The position numbers were made by a program, and so were the translations under genes. The notes beneath the pieces were generated by a model. It was given only the letters and a program-made list of their open reading frames with translations. It was not told where the DNA came from and searched no databases. Shown piece after piece: positions 21,883 to 34,400 of a DNA stretch of 64,000 bases (position 1 is the stretch's first letter; each line of letters starts with the position of its first letter). Origin of the DNA: Sweltsa coloradensis (lineage: Eukaryota; Arthropoda; Insecta; Plecoptera; Chloroperlidae); contig JAMZAV010000167.1 in the NCBI GenBank assembly GCA_024449915.1, positions 248,001-312,000 of the forward strand, written 5' to 3'.

Positions 21883-22674
21883 ATTGGATGAGCGTAGCGA
21901 GCGTAGCGAGCGAAGCGAAGATTCCATTTCACTACACTGGAGAAAAAAATCCGGAATGTTTTTTTTTTTTTTCCTTCTTTCTTTTTTTTTTCTGTATTTT
22001 TGTGTGTTTGTCAGCACGATTCCGGCTAAACCGATACTCCGATTGCGATGAAATTTTATGGAGGTCTTCGAAATCTCTGAACTTAGAACTGCCACGTTTT
22101 TGAGCGCAATCGGGAAATTTTTTCTCATAAAAAACGCAATTTTACGATTTTTTTCGATTTTTAAAGAATTTCTTCGACTTATTACACCTACATGCTTTAT
22201 TCGATTGTAAAGATTTTTTCACAGAACCTTAATTTAATGAATTTATATATTCGTGTGAAATTTGAGCGCAATCGAAAAATTATTTCTCGTGAAAATCAAA
22301 ATTTTACATTTTTTTTCTTTTTTTAAACAATTCTTTGACAAATGACACCTACAAGCTTTATTCTATTGTTATGATTTTTTCACAGATACTTAATTTTATG
22401 AATTTATATATTCGTGTAAAATTTGAGCGCAATCGAATAATTATTTCTTATGAAAATCGCAATTTTACGATTTTTTTTCTTTTTTTAAATTACGATTAAT
22501 AAAAAAAATAAAAAAATAAAGTTAATTTTTTATTTAATTTAATTTAATTTAAAAAATTTCTTCGACTTTGTAATATATTTTCACAGAACAACAGAAAATC
22601 CACATAACACATGGCAGCTGAATGCACCAATTACGCTCATCCAACAACGCGGCGGGACTTAAGCGTTTTCCTAG
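21883..22674. mobile_element. ATTGGATGAGC-type repeat, copy 3 (most complete)
   Basis: Begins AATTGGATGAGCGTAGCG with GCGTAGCGAGC repeats and ends ACGCTCATCCAACAACGCG...TTTTCCTAG. The interior carries about 2.5 imperfect tandem units of roughly 161 bp marked by TTTGAGCGCAATCG at 22103, 22265 and 22424. A poly-T tract is at 21960-21990. No coding potential. Confidence 0.65.
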
Positions 22675-25282
22675 TTATATAAGCAGGGGAGGACCTATTG
22701 TCTCAAATAAACAAAACGTATGAGGTTGAGGACTAGTAATTAATTTTAATATCACAATATAAGTAGTATTTGGCTATTTATAATAGCCTACTTACATAAT
22801 ACTATCTCTAGGCCTATATATATATCATTTAAAAATAAATTAGATAATAGGAAGATAGTACTTTGGCGGTCCCAATATTTTTCTTGCCCTTCGTTGTCCA
22901 CATCCGGACAAAAAAATAGACAAAACTAGTACTAATTAATTAGTAATTAGACTCTGCACTTTCTGCATCGTAGGCACGATCCAAAATGATTTTTTTGTTT
23001 CTCTTTATTTTGTAGTATGTAGTAGGCCTATAACCAAATACTTCTTTGTTAGTGTTATTGTGTAAAGGCAAGAGCTGTTGTTTGCGTCTAGTGTGCTGGC
23101 TACTTGGGATTGGAGGGAAAATACATGCTGCAGAAGTGGCTTTACACTGCCAGCATCACGCTAACGCCACCCTACTAAATAAATAAGTCTTTTGCCAACA
23201 TCTTTGTATAAAGTCATGGGGTAAGGAAAGGAGCTAGATTTTAAGAATACTACTAATTAGTAATTAAGGCTATTATTATTATTATAATATTTGCAAGCTC
23301 CCTCTTAAATAAAGATAAACAATGTTATTGGTAGTTATGCAACCACTCTTTTAATTTCATTATTACAATCTTTTTCTACAAACATCAAATTACCTGAACT
23401 ATATATTCCAGTAAGCATATTTTTAATGTCAGTAAAAAATTAAAGAAATCAATCAATAAATTTTGCTCGCTTTCTGTAATAATAGTCCAGGCTTGCACTC
23501 TCTGAGGTCCGCTAATTACATACAGTCAGTTCCGTGCGTGGCTCTTCCGATCTCCGAAACCAGCGCAAGCTCGTCAAGACAAATATAATAGAACGTACTG
23601 TTTAAGCAAATATTTCCACCCAAAGTAATGACCTACAAACAACCAATATTAGTATGTACATACTTCAATTAAAAAAAAGTAGTGTTGGTAATTCATTGTG
23701 TGATGCTCCAATTAGTGGGTATAAAATGTTTAGGCAAAAAATTATAAATTGGACTGTTCAGTCAAAGTTGAGGTTTATTCTTTGTAGACTTTAGTTTAAA
23801 TAACATTACTTTTATTGCATTGGAAGATTATCAAAAACATTTCAGAACTCGCAAACTTTACATTACAGTCAAAAGTAAATTGGTGTCACCTAAACCCAAG
23901 TTTCAATCCATAATTCTATCAAATTTACACATTCATTCCAGACAGTAGGTACTGTAATTTCATTACAATTGGAAATGTGGGCCATACAGTATGTTCACAT
24001 GCATTGCACTGCTCAATGTAATCCACGTCGGTCCTACGTCGAACGACACATATATACTACAAATCACGGGGACGAACGGTTAGAAGCATGCACATCTGTC
24101 CTTGGTTCATGTCAATAAAAAAGGGGTATGTACAGAGTTGAAAGACTACCATATTATAATGTATTGATGTTTTTCTTTACCAGTGTCAGTCAAACATTTG
24201 GATTCTGTAAAGACTAGGCTAACTGCCAACATCAGGTATACAACAGGAGAAAATAACATTTTGACGTCATATAAAAGTCATTCTCTCGAATATCAGTACA
24301 AATTGCCCTTTCATATGTACAGAAAACCTTGCTAACTGGTCTGCGTCTCTTGACTTCCTATCTCATGAGATCAAAAATAGAACAATCTCAAAATATCTAA
24401 CATGGTGATAATAGGGATATTATATTGTAATAATTGCATAGCTATATTTATCTGGTTTGGTTTTTGAAGAGTTGTAAGACGGGAAATTCCGAGCTTCCTC
24501 AGATGTTTAAAAACCTGTCTGCTTACAAGAACCGGACGGTTAATGATGACAACGTAGGCATCTGTCGTAGTTAACAAACATATTGAAATTAGAGGAAAAT
24601 ATTACATTTGCATTGATGACTTGAGCAGTGTGATACACACTGTTACTGGCAGGGTAGAGACTTTCCAGTTGTTAGAGCTAGATCTAAGTCGTAGAAGAAT
24701 ATTTGAAACGCTCCATCAAATCAGGTCTCATAACATAAAAACATTCTATGCACAATTTCAATGACTTCATGAAATATTATGCCAGTCTTTGAAGTTCTGT
24801 AACAAATAATTACTAAACACAATTTTTTAAACGTTAGTACGCCGTTTTGAAGCACTCATCCCTTCCAGTCTTCACTGATTATTCCGTTAAAAACATAAGC
24901 TAAAATAAGTCTTCAAGCAAAATATTAACGGTAATTAAGTTTTCCAAAAACACTCACTCAAAACACATGTGTACCAAATGTCACATCACTTCTTAACAAC
25001 AATATTAACGAGCACTGATTTTTTTATGAATTTAAAAAAATTGTTTATCTTCACATCGTTAAAAAATTGCCATTAAGTTTCCCATTGGCCGTTTCTCTTA
25101 TTTCCTATACGAAGTGTCACTTTACGAAGGACTTTGTCTTTTTACTAACAAAAAACTAACCATCACTCACAAAAAACTTGGCGTCGACTGAATGAGTGAG
25201 GGATGCAATGGTGTCTTGCGGAGCACCGTTTGTCCTTGTATCTGTTGTTACGGTGATTGTGAGCCACTAGAGCTGGATGTTG
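22675..25282 (-). other. Mostly unique DNA downstream of the SPSB stop; probable 3' UTR plus intergenic
   Basis: AT-rich and lacking the repeat families seen elsewhere in the window, apart from short (TTA)n tracts near 23.27 kb. AATAAA on the minus strand occurs near 23776 and 23816, so a 3' UTR of about 1.5 kb is possible. No other gene is seen here. A 13-base adapter-like string sits at 23541-23553. Confidence 0.35.
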
Positions 25283-25422
25283 TTATCTTCGATCCCGATA
25301 TAGAAGATAAACCTTCATGGCGTGAGGTAGACTCAAGTCCGTAATTTTATCCTCCAATTGTTGTTTTCCTACCCGTTGTCGTATCACTCGCCGGCATAGA
25401 TCCATGAGAGGAAGAGGTTCGG
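25283..25422 (-). CDS. SPSB1/SPSB4 (gus): SPSB coding exon 6 (SOCS box and stop)
   Basis: 140 nt after acceptor gtatttacag. It completes P233 and encodes [19 protein letters not shown] through [16 protein letters not shown] and TAA at 25285-25283. This is the SOCS box: the BC box (L238-C242) for Elongin B/C and a Cul5-box-like segment (LSLP at 262-265) for cullin binding. It is not visible as a long open frame because it is short; it was found by extending the gene in phase from exon 5. Confidence 0.95.
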
Positions 25423-28400
25423 CTGTAAATACAAGCCACAATTAGTCATTTTGTTGAGCTACTATGTAGAACATTAAATAAACAAGACAATAATTCTATT
25501 GTGCTTACTATCAATACCATACATTAATATCAGGTGTACAGAGATGAACAACAAAAAATAAAAATAATTGATTGTAATCGAAAAGGAGGATGCATTATTA
25601 CTCGATCAATAATATTAAACAATTGAGCAATGCCAAGTTGGTTCGCCCGGATTCTCAGCCAAGATCGCATGATCATGGTTTGGTCACAGGACTCTTTGCA
25701 TTGTGGTTCCAGTGGAACTTACTCATGGCGGTGACCAAACATTGATCGTTCTGCACTCTGGTGGGAAATCGGTCACCCACCACAACAATAATGCTCTGCT
25801 ATCAAAGTAATATAAAAATTCCTATTTTTATCAACGTCCAGACAACTGTGACCAAACCTCCATCGTTTGTGCTCTGGTGGGAGATTAGTTTGATCATCGC
25901 CCTATTTCAATAAAAATGTTGCTACGTACTTTTGTTTGTTTTTGTTATTTTTTAAATGACCAAAATTGAATCTCACTACTCTCACAAAGTTTCAGAAATA
26001 CTAGTGTAAAATCTTGTAACCACGCTGATTGTGAAATATATCAAATTAAAGTAAATTTATCATTTATACTTGTAAGGCAAAAATTGAATAGCAGTGGTAT
26101 GCCGGTCAGCATAAACACGGGAAACATGACTATTTCCAGATTTTACCAAAATATTGCAGTGCAATTTGTGGGATGACATGGAGGATTGATTCCAAATTGT
26201 AGGTAGGCCTACATAGTTGTTACTCAACAGTTTAAATGTTTGTGCGTCAAATTTTTGGGTGTGACAGGGCAGTGAACCAGGTGTCTACTGTTCCTCTCTC
26301 TCCCCAGCAGATGAAGATTGCACACAAGGTAGATGGTAGGGTCGATCTAGACAACGCAACGTTGTGCAATACATTGTTCCGTGACATGCGGCGGACAAGA
26401 GACGACCTAGGACTCTATACGGTATGTCATTACGGGCTTTAACAATAGGTGCCTGTCTATTAATAATATGCATTGATACAGTATATGGACATTGAATACC
26501 TCAATTATCATGTAATGTACGTACGTACATTGTACATCTACATAATAATTCAGTGACAATGTTGTTGTAAGTAGAATATAGATTACTACTACTGCACAAG
26601 GTTTTGGCTTTTGATCCATATCATAACTAAAATTAGTATAAGCACTTCGAATATAATCTAACAAACACTTACGATCAAGCCCGCCAATGTATCTCATTGT
26701 AATCTCGCAGTGTCCCCACACTGCACTTACAATGGGATACAGTTTGCGTCCTTTAAGTCCTCGAAACGCAACACCTAGGTACTGGCCGTCAACCACAAAT
26801 GATAATGTGCCATCATCCATATCCAATACCACTGGAAAAATCAATTCATAATTAGCTTTTAGTATACGAAAAATAAAATGCAAATTGTTAAAATAAGGGT
26901 TATTATTTCATATTTGATTTGAAATATTGAATCATGCTATACCTAAACATCAAAACCCAGGTTACATAAATTAGTAAGAGTAATGGGAATATTTTTGTTA
27001 AAACAAATATTTGGAAATAGTCCTGCATAAATCAATATCATATTCATGGGCTGAGGACATAAATTTAAATATAGTTTGCAAAAACTATTGTGAAGAGTGT
27101 CTATTTATTGATTAATACATAATAATTGGTTAGTAGGGTTGTTGGTTAGTAATCAATATTATCAATCAATAGTAGAGCTGGACCGATTCCGATACCGAGT
27201 CTCGAATCAAGATTTTCGTTGCCGATTCTTTGTTTGAATTTCGCGTGCGGAAGACCTGTTGGAAGGTCGATAGTCAGAATATAAGCAGATCGATAGTCGA
27301 ATGCTGCCATTTTGAAGTTTTCTACTGTGGTTGGGTGACTTGACGGACTGTTTCACAATGTACAAAATATTTTGTAGACTCCAGTTTTCAATGTATTTCA
27401 CATTCTTTTCCCACGTACATCGTCGTAGGCCTACTGACCAGCCAGCTGTGATTTGGATCGAACGTACATCTAATTTTCGTATGCAGCTGATTGTTGTTCG
27501 CGCATCTATCTTTCTCGCACTCGCAGGCATGGGCTTTTTTCGCTGGTCGGCGGATGGACGGGAGGCTGATACAAACGTGCGACCGCGGCTAGTAAAAACG
27601 TATCTTATGTAACGAAACGTAAGTATTTAAGTCGTACGTACGTACGCAGTTCGCAGCATGCTCACCGTAGGCCGATTCAATATAGCTTGTTGTTCATATT
27701 CATCTAGACTGGTAAGCCTGGCCTTAGTAGGCTACAAAAATGACTGAACAGGGTTTTGACAAGGCAAACTCTTGAAACCGTAAATGTTAATGGCGCTTGG
27801 GGTGTGCGGGTACCCGAAATTTCGGGTCGGGTCGGATATTTAGTGTCATATCCGATTACTCTACGACGAGTTGGAAAATTCGGGTCGGGTCGGGTATTTG
27901 CCGCTCGAGTTTGAATTTGTTGGTTGAGCCAGCGTGAACAAGGTCTATGCTGAAGAAGTTCGTAAAACTCCGTTAGATCGCAGCACTGGCAACTAACAAG
28001 TCGAAGCATTAAGTCGAAGGTCGAAGTTTCTAGCCAATGAACGCACGGAATCGTTTCGTAATATCGATTCATGTCATGTACCACTCCCCTTGGCACTTCC
28101 TGGTTCCTGCGACTTGTTGCGCGTTTTGGAAATGTTTTACAAGCACGCTGAGCACTACCTACTACATTTACGAAGGGCTATTGTACTTTTTTAAAATTAT
28201 TAAATTGATATTCTTCGTGCTAGAATGAATGTAGAAGACGGCGAGAGTGACGTGGATGGAGATGTTGAAAGTGACAATTTACGTACCGGTACTCCTTACC
28301 CTACTATCAAGTCGGCGATATGGCTTCACTTAGTCAAATTGGCGAATTCCCAATGTAAGTGTAATTATTGCAATACAATTTTAAAAAACCTTTACGGTAT

Positions 28401-31400
28401 TACGACGTGCCTCCAGCGTCATTTAAAGAAGCATCCGTCCCAGTTCAATAAATTCAAAGTAGAGGACGAGAAAAGGAAAAATGATAGGGAGCTTCAAAGA
28501 CAAGCAACTAGGGCTAGGCCTAGGCCTTAGGCCTACAACCGCGGGTTCCAAACCCAAAGGCAAACAGACGAAGCTAAACGAACTGTTCAAAAGTAAACAG
28601 CCCTTGACCTCAACTCACCCTACGGCAAAAAGAATAACAAGTTAAGGATATAGGCCCTAGGCTAAAGCTAGGCCTAGGCCCTAGCATAGGCGTGCACAGC
28701 GATTTTACAATGGGGGGGCCACAGGCATGGGCGCCCGCAGGAATTTTTGGCAGAGGGGGCAAAATTTACCATTTTCACTTCGCTGGGCAAGCATGGGGGG
28801 TTTAGGGGGCAGAGCCCCCCAACAACAGCGCCGCAGGCGAAAATTTTGAAAATCAGGTTTTTGAAATGCGTTTGGTGGGTTTTAGAAAAAAGTAGTGGGT
28901 TGAATACAATACCAAAATTATGTAATATTTGTGCAGTCGATACTCGAAACGAAAAAACCTTCAAAGTATTTTCCACGTTCTTTTATTTTTTAAATTTTAG
29001 TTTCATCTGATTGATATAAATCCTGAAATTTTTATTTCATGTGCTTTGTCCAGGGGTCCCCAAGTGCCCACTCCCCCCGTCCTCTGGACACTCATGGCCA
29101 CAGGATTGCCATACCGACGGGGGAATGGTGGCGGTGGAGCAGCGATGGGTGGCGGTGGAGCAGCGATGGGTGGTGGTGGGGGGGGGGGGGGTCTGGGGCG
29201 TAGACCCAGCCTCCGGTGGCGACATTATTTTGGGGTTAACTCTTTTGGGAGAGGGCTTAAAACGTATTTGAGAGTACGAATGGCTATTATTTACACTTAA
29301 TACCATGGAATTTTTGTTATAAAACTTATTTAAAAGTGAGATGATGAAAGAAAAGGTAGGTATGCCTAAAGGATTGGGAAAAAGTAGTAGGGGGAAAAAG
29401 TAAAGACATTTTTCATTTTTTTCAATTTTGTATCAATTATCAAACGTGATTAGTAATTTTGATAACATTTCTAGGCCTAATGCCCCCCCCCCCCCTGCGC
29501 ACGCCTAGGCTAGGCTATGGCTAAGCCTAGGCCTACATGGTTTTGATGGTATTTGGCACTTGAGCCTAGGGCTTTTGAATAACATTTGAATAAGTATCCG
29601 AACCCGAAAATTATCCGATATCCGCGGGTATTTCAATACCCAGACCCGAGCCCGACCTGAAATAAAAAGTGCTGCCCACACACCCCTAAATGGCGCCCTT
29701 ACAGTAGCTTTTATAACATGCCATTTCTTTAATAATCTAGAAATCTAAACGATTACACGACTGACAGGAGCACGGGGAGCAGTCTGCGATAGATTCCTTT
29801 GAGTCTGCGCCAAACTGCGTAGACGTCGGTGACATTACTTTTCGTGTTTGATTTTAGCGGGAAGCCAAATTAAAATTTTCTTTGTTAAATATTGACCATA
29901 AATCCCATATAATACAAACCAGAAACAAAATACAAAACAATTTAGTTATTGTGCTTCACATATTTGAGTTCTGGAATGAAGGGTAGTTCCTATCAACAAG
30001 TGATATATTTGTACGCCTGGTACAAACATCTTGTTTGCATTACAGTATTATAGAAACAAACTCATTAACAAATACATAGGCCTAATACTTATTTGCAATT
30101 AGTAGGCCTACAATTACTCCAAATTACAATACATAGTTAAGAACTTATATAATAGGGGTAGGCCTATGTGTATAATAACGCACGCCTTAAACTAATGTTA
30201 ATGAATGAATGTAGGTACCCGGTAATTAGGGCTGTGCGAGACTCGAAATTTCGAGCCGAGATGGAGTACGTCAACATTCTCGCTCGCTCGTGTGATTTTT
30301 TTGATTCTCGAAAATTTGAGTCTCGAAATGACTTGAGAATTGTTCGAGAACGTACGAAAATACGGTCGCGGCGGTGTAATATTCCATATTATGACGTGCT
30401 CTTCGGCATTCTTCACGTCGACAGCGAACAGCTGACTGGTAATGGGCATTGCGCAGGCCACTCGATGCTCTTGCTTCGACGCCGTGCCCGTGTGCACCGA
30501 CACTGCGCATGTCTCTAAAGAACTCAGATAAAGACCTGCCAACCGCTTCTTTGGTCTAATATCGATGTCGCGGACATGCGTTCGTCTTTAAATCGACTAT
30601 CGGCTTTTACGTCACACTTTTAGGCTGCAAGTTGTTTAGCTTCTGTCATTCCGTGAACGAATCTAATCAATTTGAAATGTATATAGGCGATGGACCTATG
30701 TTTCTTTACTTTCCATTCCGTATTATTTGAAAAAATTTAGTGTTCCCAATATGTGTTTTAATACAATTTGCAGGAAAAGCGCAATTGAAATACAAGGTGA
30801 AATAAACATAGTTATAGCTGCCTTAACCCTACTTAATGTTATTATTTACTACAATTCAGAAATTAAAAAAGTCCGCCCCAACCGGGAATCGAACCACGGA
30901 TCTCCGTGTAATGGCCCACAGCAACTTAAGAGCATTAATTCAATGCACAATGATGTGGGCTGAACTACTGCTGGCCTAGGCCTAGCTAGCCCTACAAGGC
31001 TATAGGCCTAGAGAGGCCCCCTGCACCTTACCTTAAAGGCTTCTAAATCTAGGGCCTAGCTAGGCCTTGCCTAGGGCCAAAAATAATATTGTTCTTTGAA
31101 CTTCAAATAGAAAGAACACGATTGTTAATAGTAGAGGCAATTTAGAAATGAGCCTAGGCCTAGCTTAGCCTAAACAGTAAACCTATGATTAAAAATAATT
31201 TTAGATTAATGTTTTATCAATTAGTAGGCCTAACACCAAAATAACATACCTATTGAAAATTTTGTTTATAAAATCGTGACCGAAATGTATACCAGCATTT
31301 GTGGTAAATTGAATTTTGGTCTGCTCGCTCGCTCGAATCTCGCTCGAAAATCAAGCAAAAGACCAAATACTCGCTCGATCTCGCTCGACTCAAAAAATCC

Positions 31401-34400
31401 CTGCTCGCACAACCCTACCGGTAATCTATAAAGTTTTCCATGAAGGCATGACAGAAGTATCTCCCGCCAGCAAGTGGGTAACAGGACACAGGATAAGACT
31501 ATAAAAACGGGACATCCGGGCACCATATAAATGAGCACTAGTTTTGAGTTTACCAAGGAACTTGTCCGGCACTATGAAGGTCTCGTCAGGTTTGAGAAGC
31601 GCTGGGTACGTGACACCTGCATTATTCTTCGAGTCATGGTAGAGTTTGTTGCGACCTAGATCCCAGCCCCATGACTGGTCGTTGCTACCGACGAGGCTCT
31701 GAAAAAAAAGTAAACACTGTTAAAAATTGTTCAACTTCAACATAAAATACAGCCTACAGGTGAGGTGAGAAATAAAGCATTATGTGGTTTCCGACTTGTT
31801 TCAAGTTGAGGTGACATATTGGCAAGGTTCCCGATCTGTTCATTTGTGGGCGAGTGTTGGAATAGACCCTGTGGATTGGGCTGTTTATATCAGGGTTTTA
31901 AAAGACTGTTGGATGGGCTCGGTCAAACCAGGCTATGAGTAACGCAAGGATTTGGTCTAACTCTAAATCACTTCAAAAGTTCGAAGTTCACTGTTTGTCA
32001 TTTGGGGTTGTGGTTTGCGCCAGGCAGTATGTAAAGATAGAATGTATGTATGGCACGATCAGAGTACATTTTCATACTAGTATTGCTTATCATAGTTTTT
32101 TTAGTAAGTGGCCCATCAATAGGCCACCACAGACTGTAGTTATTCAATTGCGCCATATTGTGTCATCAGCCCGCCAAAGTTTTTAGTTTTTGGGGTGAAA
32201 ATTGAAGGTAAAAAAATTGATACAGAATGTCCGTGGAAATTCACTGGATTTGGCAGTCAAAAGATTTTAAACTGGACATTTTAACAGTGTTTAAAGAAGT
32301 TGGCTTGAGCTCATATAACAGTGTTAATGCCAAGGGCAGCTTAGACAGCTACGTATTTTATAGTTCAGATTTGGAAAACACTGTACTTATGCGAGTATAA
32401 GCCTCGGGTATATTTGAAATTGTCAAGTTCAAAAAGTGGGGTGCGGCCATTATGTCAAGCCATTTATCAATAGTATTTATAGCCAACTCTTTGAAATCTG
32501 AGTGGTCAAAATAAAGGTGCGGCCATTACTTGAGTGCAGCCTATAATCGAGTAAATACGGCAATACCTGATTTTCAAGTATAAAAAATATTGAGTTTAGG
32601 TACTCCCAACGATTGATAGACAGATAGATAAACTTCAACTTGCATTGTCTACTAGTCCACAAAAAGTGACAAACTACTAGTAGTAGTAGACCAGGTTACA
32701 TTCCACGCTACTTCTAGAAGAAACCTATTTAAAACATATTGGAGAGATGATGCATTGCACTGTATTTATTTACTGTAGGGACCTACAGTTTTGAAGAGTT
32801 ATTGCTTGACATTACCTTTATTTAACAGAAGTGGTAATCAACTACAGGAAAAAAGTGTGTGCCCTTCCTCTACATAATAAGTTCCGGACCATCTAAGATT
32901 AACACCTTGTACTGTATTGTACATATTATTTTATATTAATCCATTTGATTTGATAGGTAGCAATAATGTCGCAAGACACAGAACCTCCGGCTCTACATCC
33001 AAAAGGTGTCCGGGACGTTCTGGGTCGGAGCAAGATTTTAGGACAATTATTGCCAACAATCAATAACTGTGACCTCAAAGTGGGTACATACACTTAAAAA
33101 CCATAGGCCTAATCATAATACGTATGTACAGCCAGGGTCATATATAAATCAAGAGGTCTGAAAGATACCTCTTTCACCGACATCTCGTGGTCAACTCTTG
33201 GTGCCATTATTTATATCGCCCTGTGAACTGCATTATCGATCGATGGAAGCCCCCTAGACTATTTGATGTTATTAATATTATTTAGGAGGCTTTGAAAGAC
33301 TCTTGGTCAACAAAATAGTCAATATCTAGAAGGCAGACAGAAGTGAAATACAATTTTATCAAAACAAAAGCATAAAACAAACTTTGGTGGTTTGCAAATA
33401 AGACTTGACAGCTAAGATAGAATTTTTCAAAATTAATTAGAAACTAAGGCAAATATAAGAATAAGGCATAGTCTTAATACTATGCCTAGGCCAAGGTATC
33501 GATATATAATGCTCTCTTTACGTTCCATATTATATTTCTTCTAGGCTTGATAATTTCTCTGGTGAACAGAGAATTTTCCATTGACATTAGCAGCCATGTT
33601 TTTTATTTACGTCGATAATGCAGTTCACAGGGCGATATAAATAATGGCACCGAGTGTTGACCACAAGATGTCGGTGAAAGAGGTATCTGTCAGACCTCTT
33701 GATTTATATATGAGCCTGGCTGTACACTAGGCGTCAGAAGTAATTCAAGGGTAATTTTTTACCGTCCCCACCGGCACTCGCTCAGCAAATCTTAAATTTG
33801 TTTTGAAACTTGAAAGGCACCTAGAAGTCACACTAAGCTAGCACCCAGCAAATGGTCAAGGAGTGGACAGCTTGCCCTATTTATGTCATTAGAAAAACTG
33901 GCCCCAATTGATTTCTACTAGGGATGCACACGATATAATCAATATTATCGATCGATAATCAATAATGGATATACGTAATTTCGATAATCGATAACCGAAA
34001 TTCATTATCGATCATCGAAATATTAAATAATTGGTCAATAGTGGCATGAACCAAACTAAGACAGAGATTATCTCATGTTGTGCCATGCACTGGCTGGGCT
34101 GATACTAGCTTTGTTTGTTTGTCCTGTACCAGGTTCACATATTTACTCCTGGAATCGTCGGATGTACGTCATAAAACCGGAAATAGGAGTAATATATGGG
34201 TGTAATATAAAAGTCAAGTTCAAAAATAAATTTTGAGAATCGGTTTTCTGGACATAGTTTCTAAACAACTTTAGCTATAACTTGACTATAGCTTAAAAGT
34301 TTTCTGAAAATAACAGTTGGTGTACGATTTTTTTGTCAAACAGTACAAATACGAGTTTTTTCCAGTTTTGTACCGTTTGACAAAAAAATTCGTACACCAA

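Larger units (their letters stand above)
27797..29688. mobile_element. hAT DNA transposon (internally rearranged) with AATGGCGC duplication, in SPSB intron 4
   Basis: Inverted ends TTGGGGTGTGCGGG and complement of CCCACACACCCCTA, with subterminal repeats of CGGGTCGGGTCGG. A perfect 8-bp target duplication AATGGCGC is at 27789-27796 and 29689-29696. Eight-base duplications and these ends are diagnostic of hAT. It carries a BED-finger coding fragment and a nested element (28687-29507). Confidence 0.88.

Noticed and set aside
29037..29306. Gly/Val-rich and Pro/Thr-rich frames at 29.0-29.3 kb
   Set aside because: Translations of a GGTGGCGGTGGAGCAGC direct repeat inside a transposon.
30198..30542. 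114-116-aa frames on both strands at 30.2-30.5 kb
   Set aside because: They lie across the left end of a hAT element and follow its CTCG-rich repeats.
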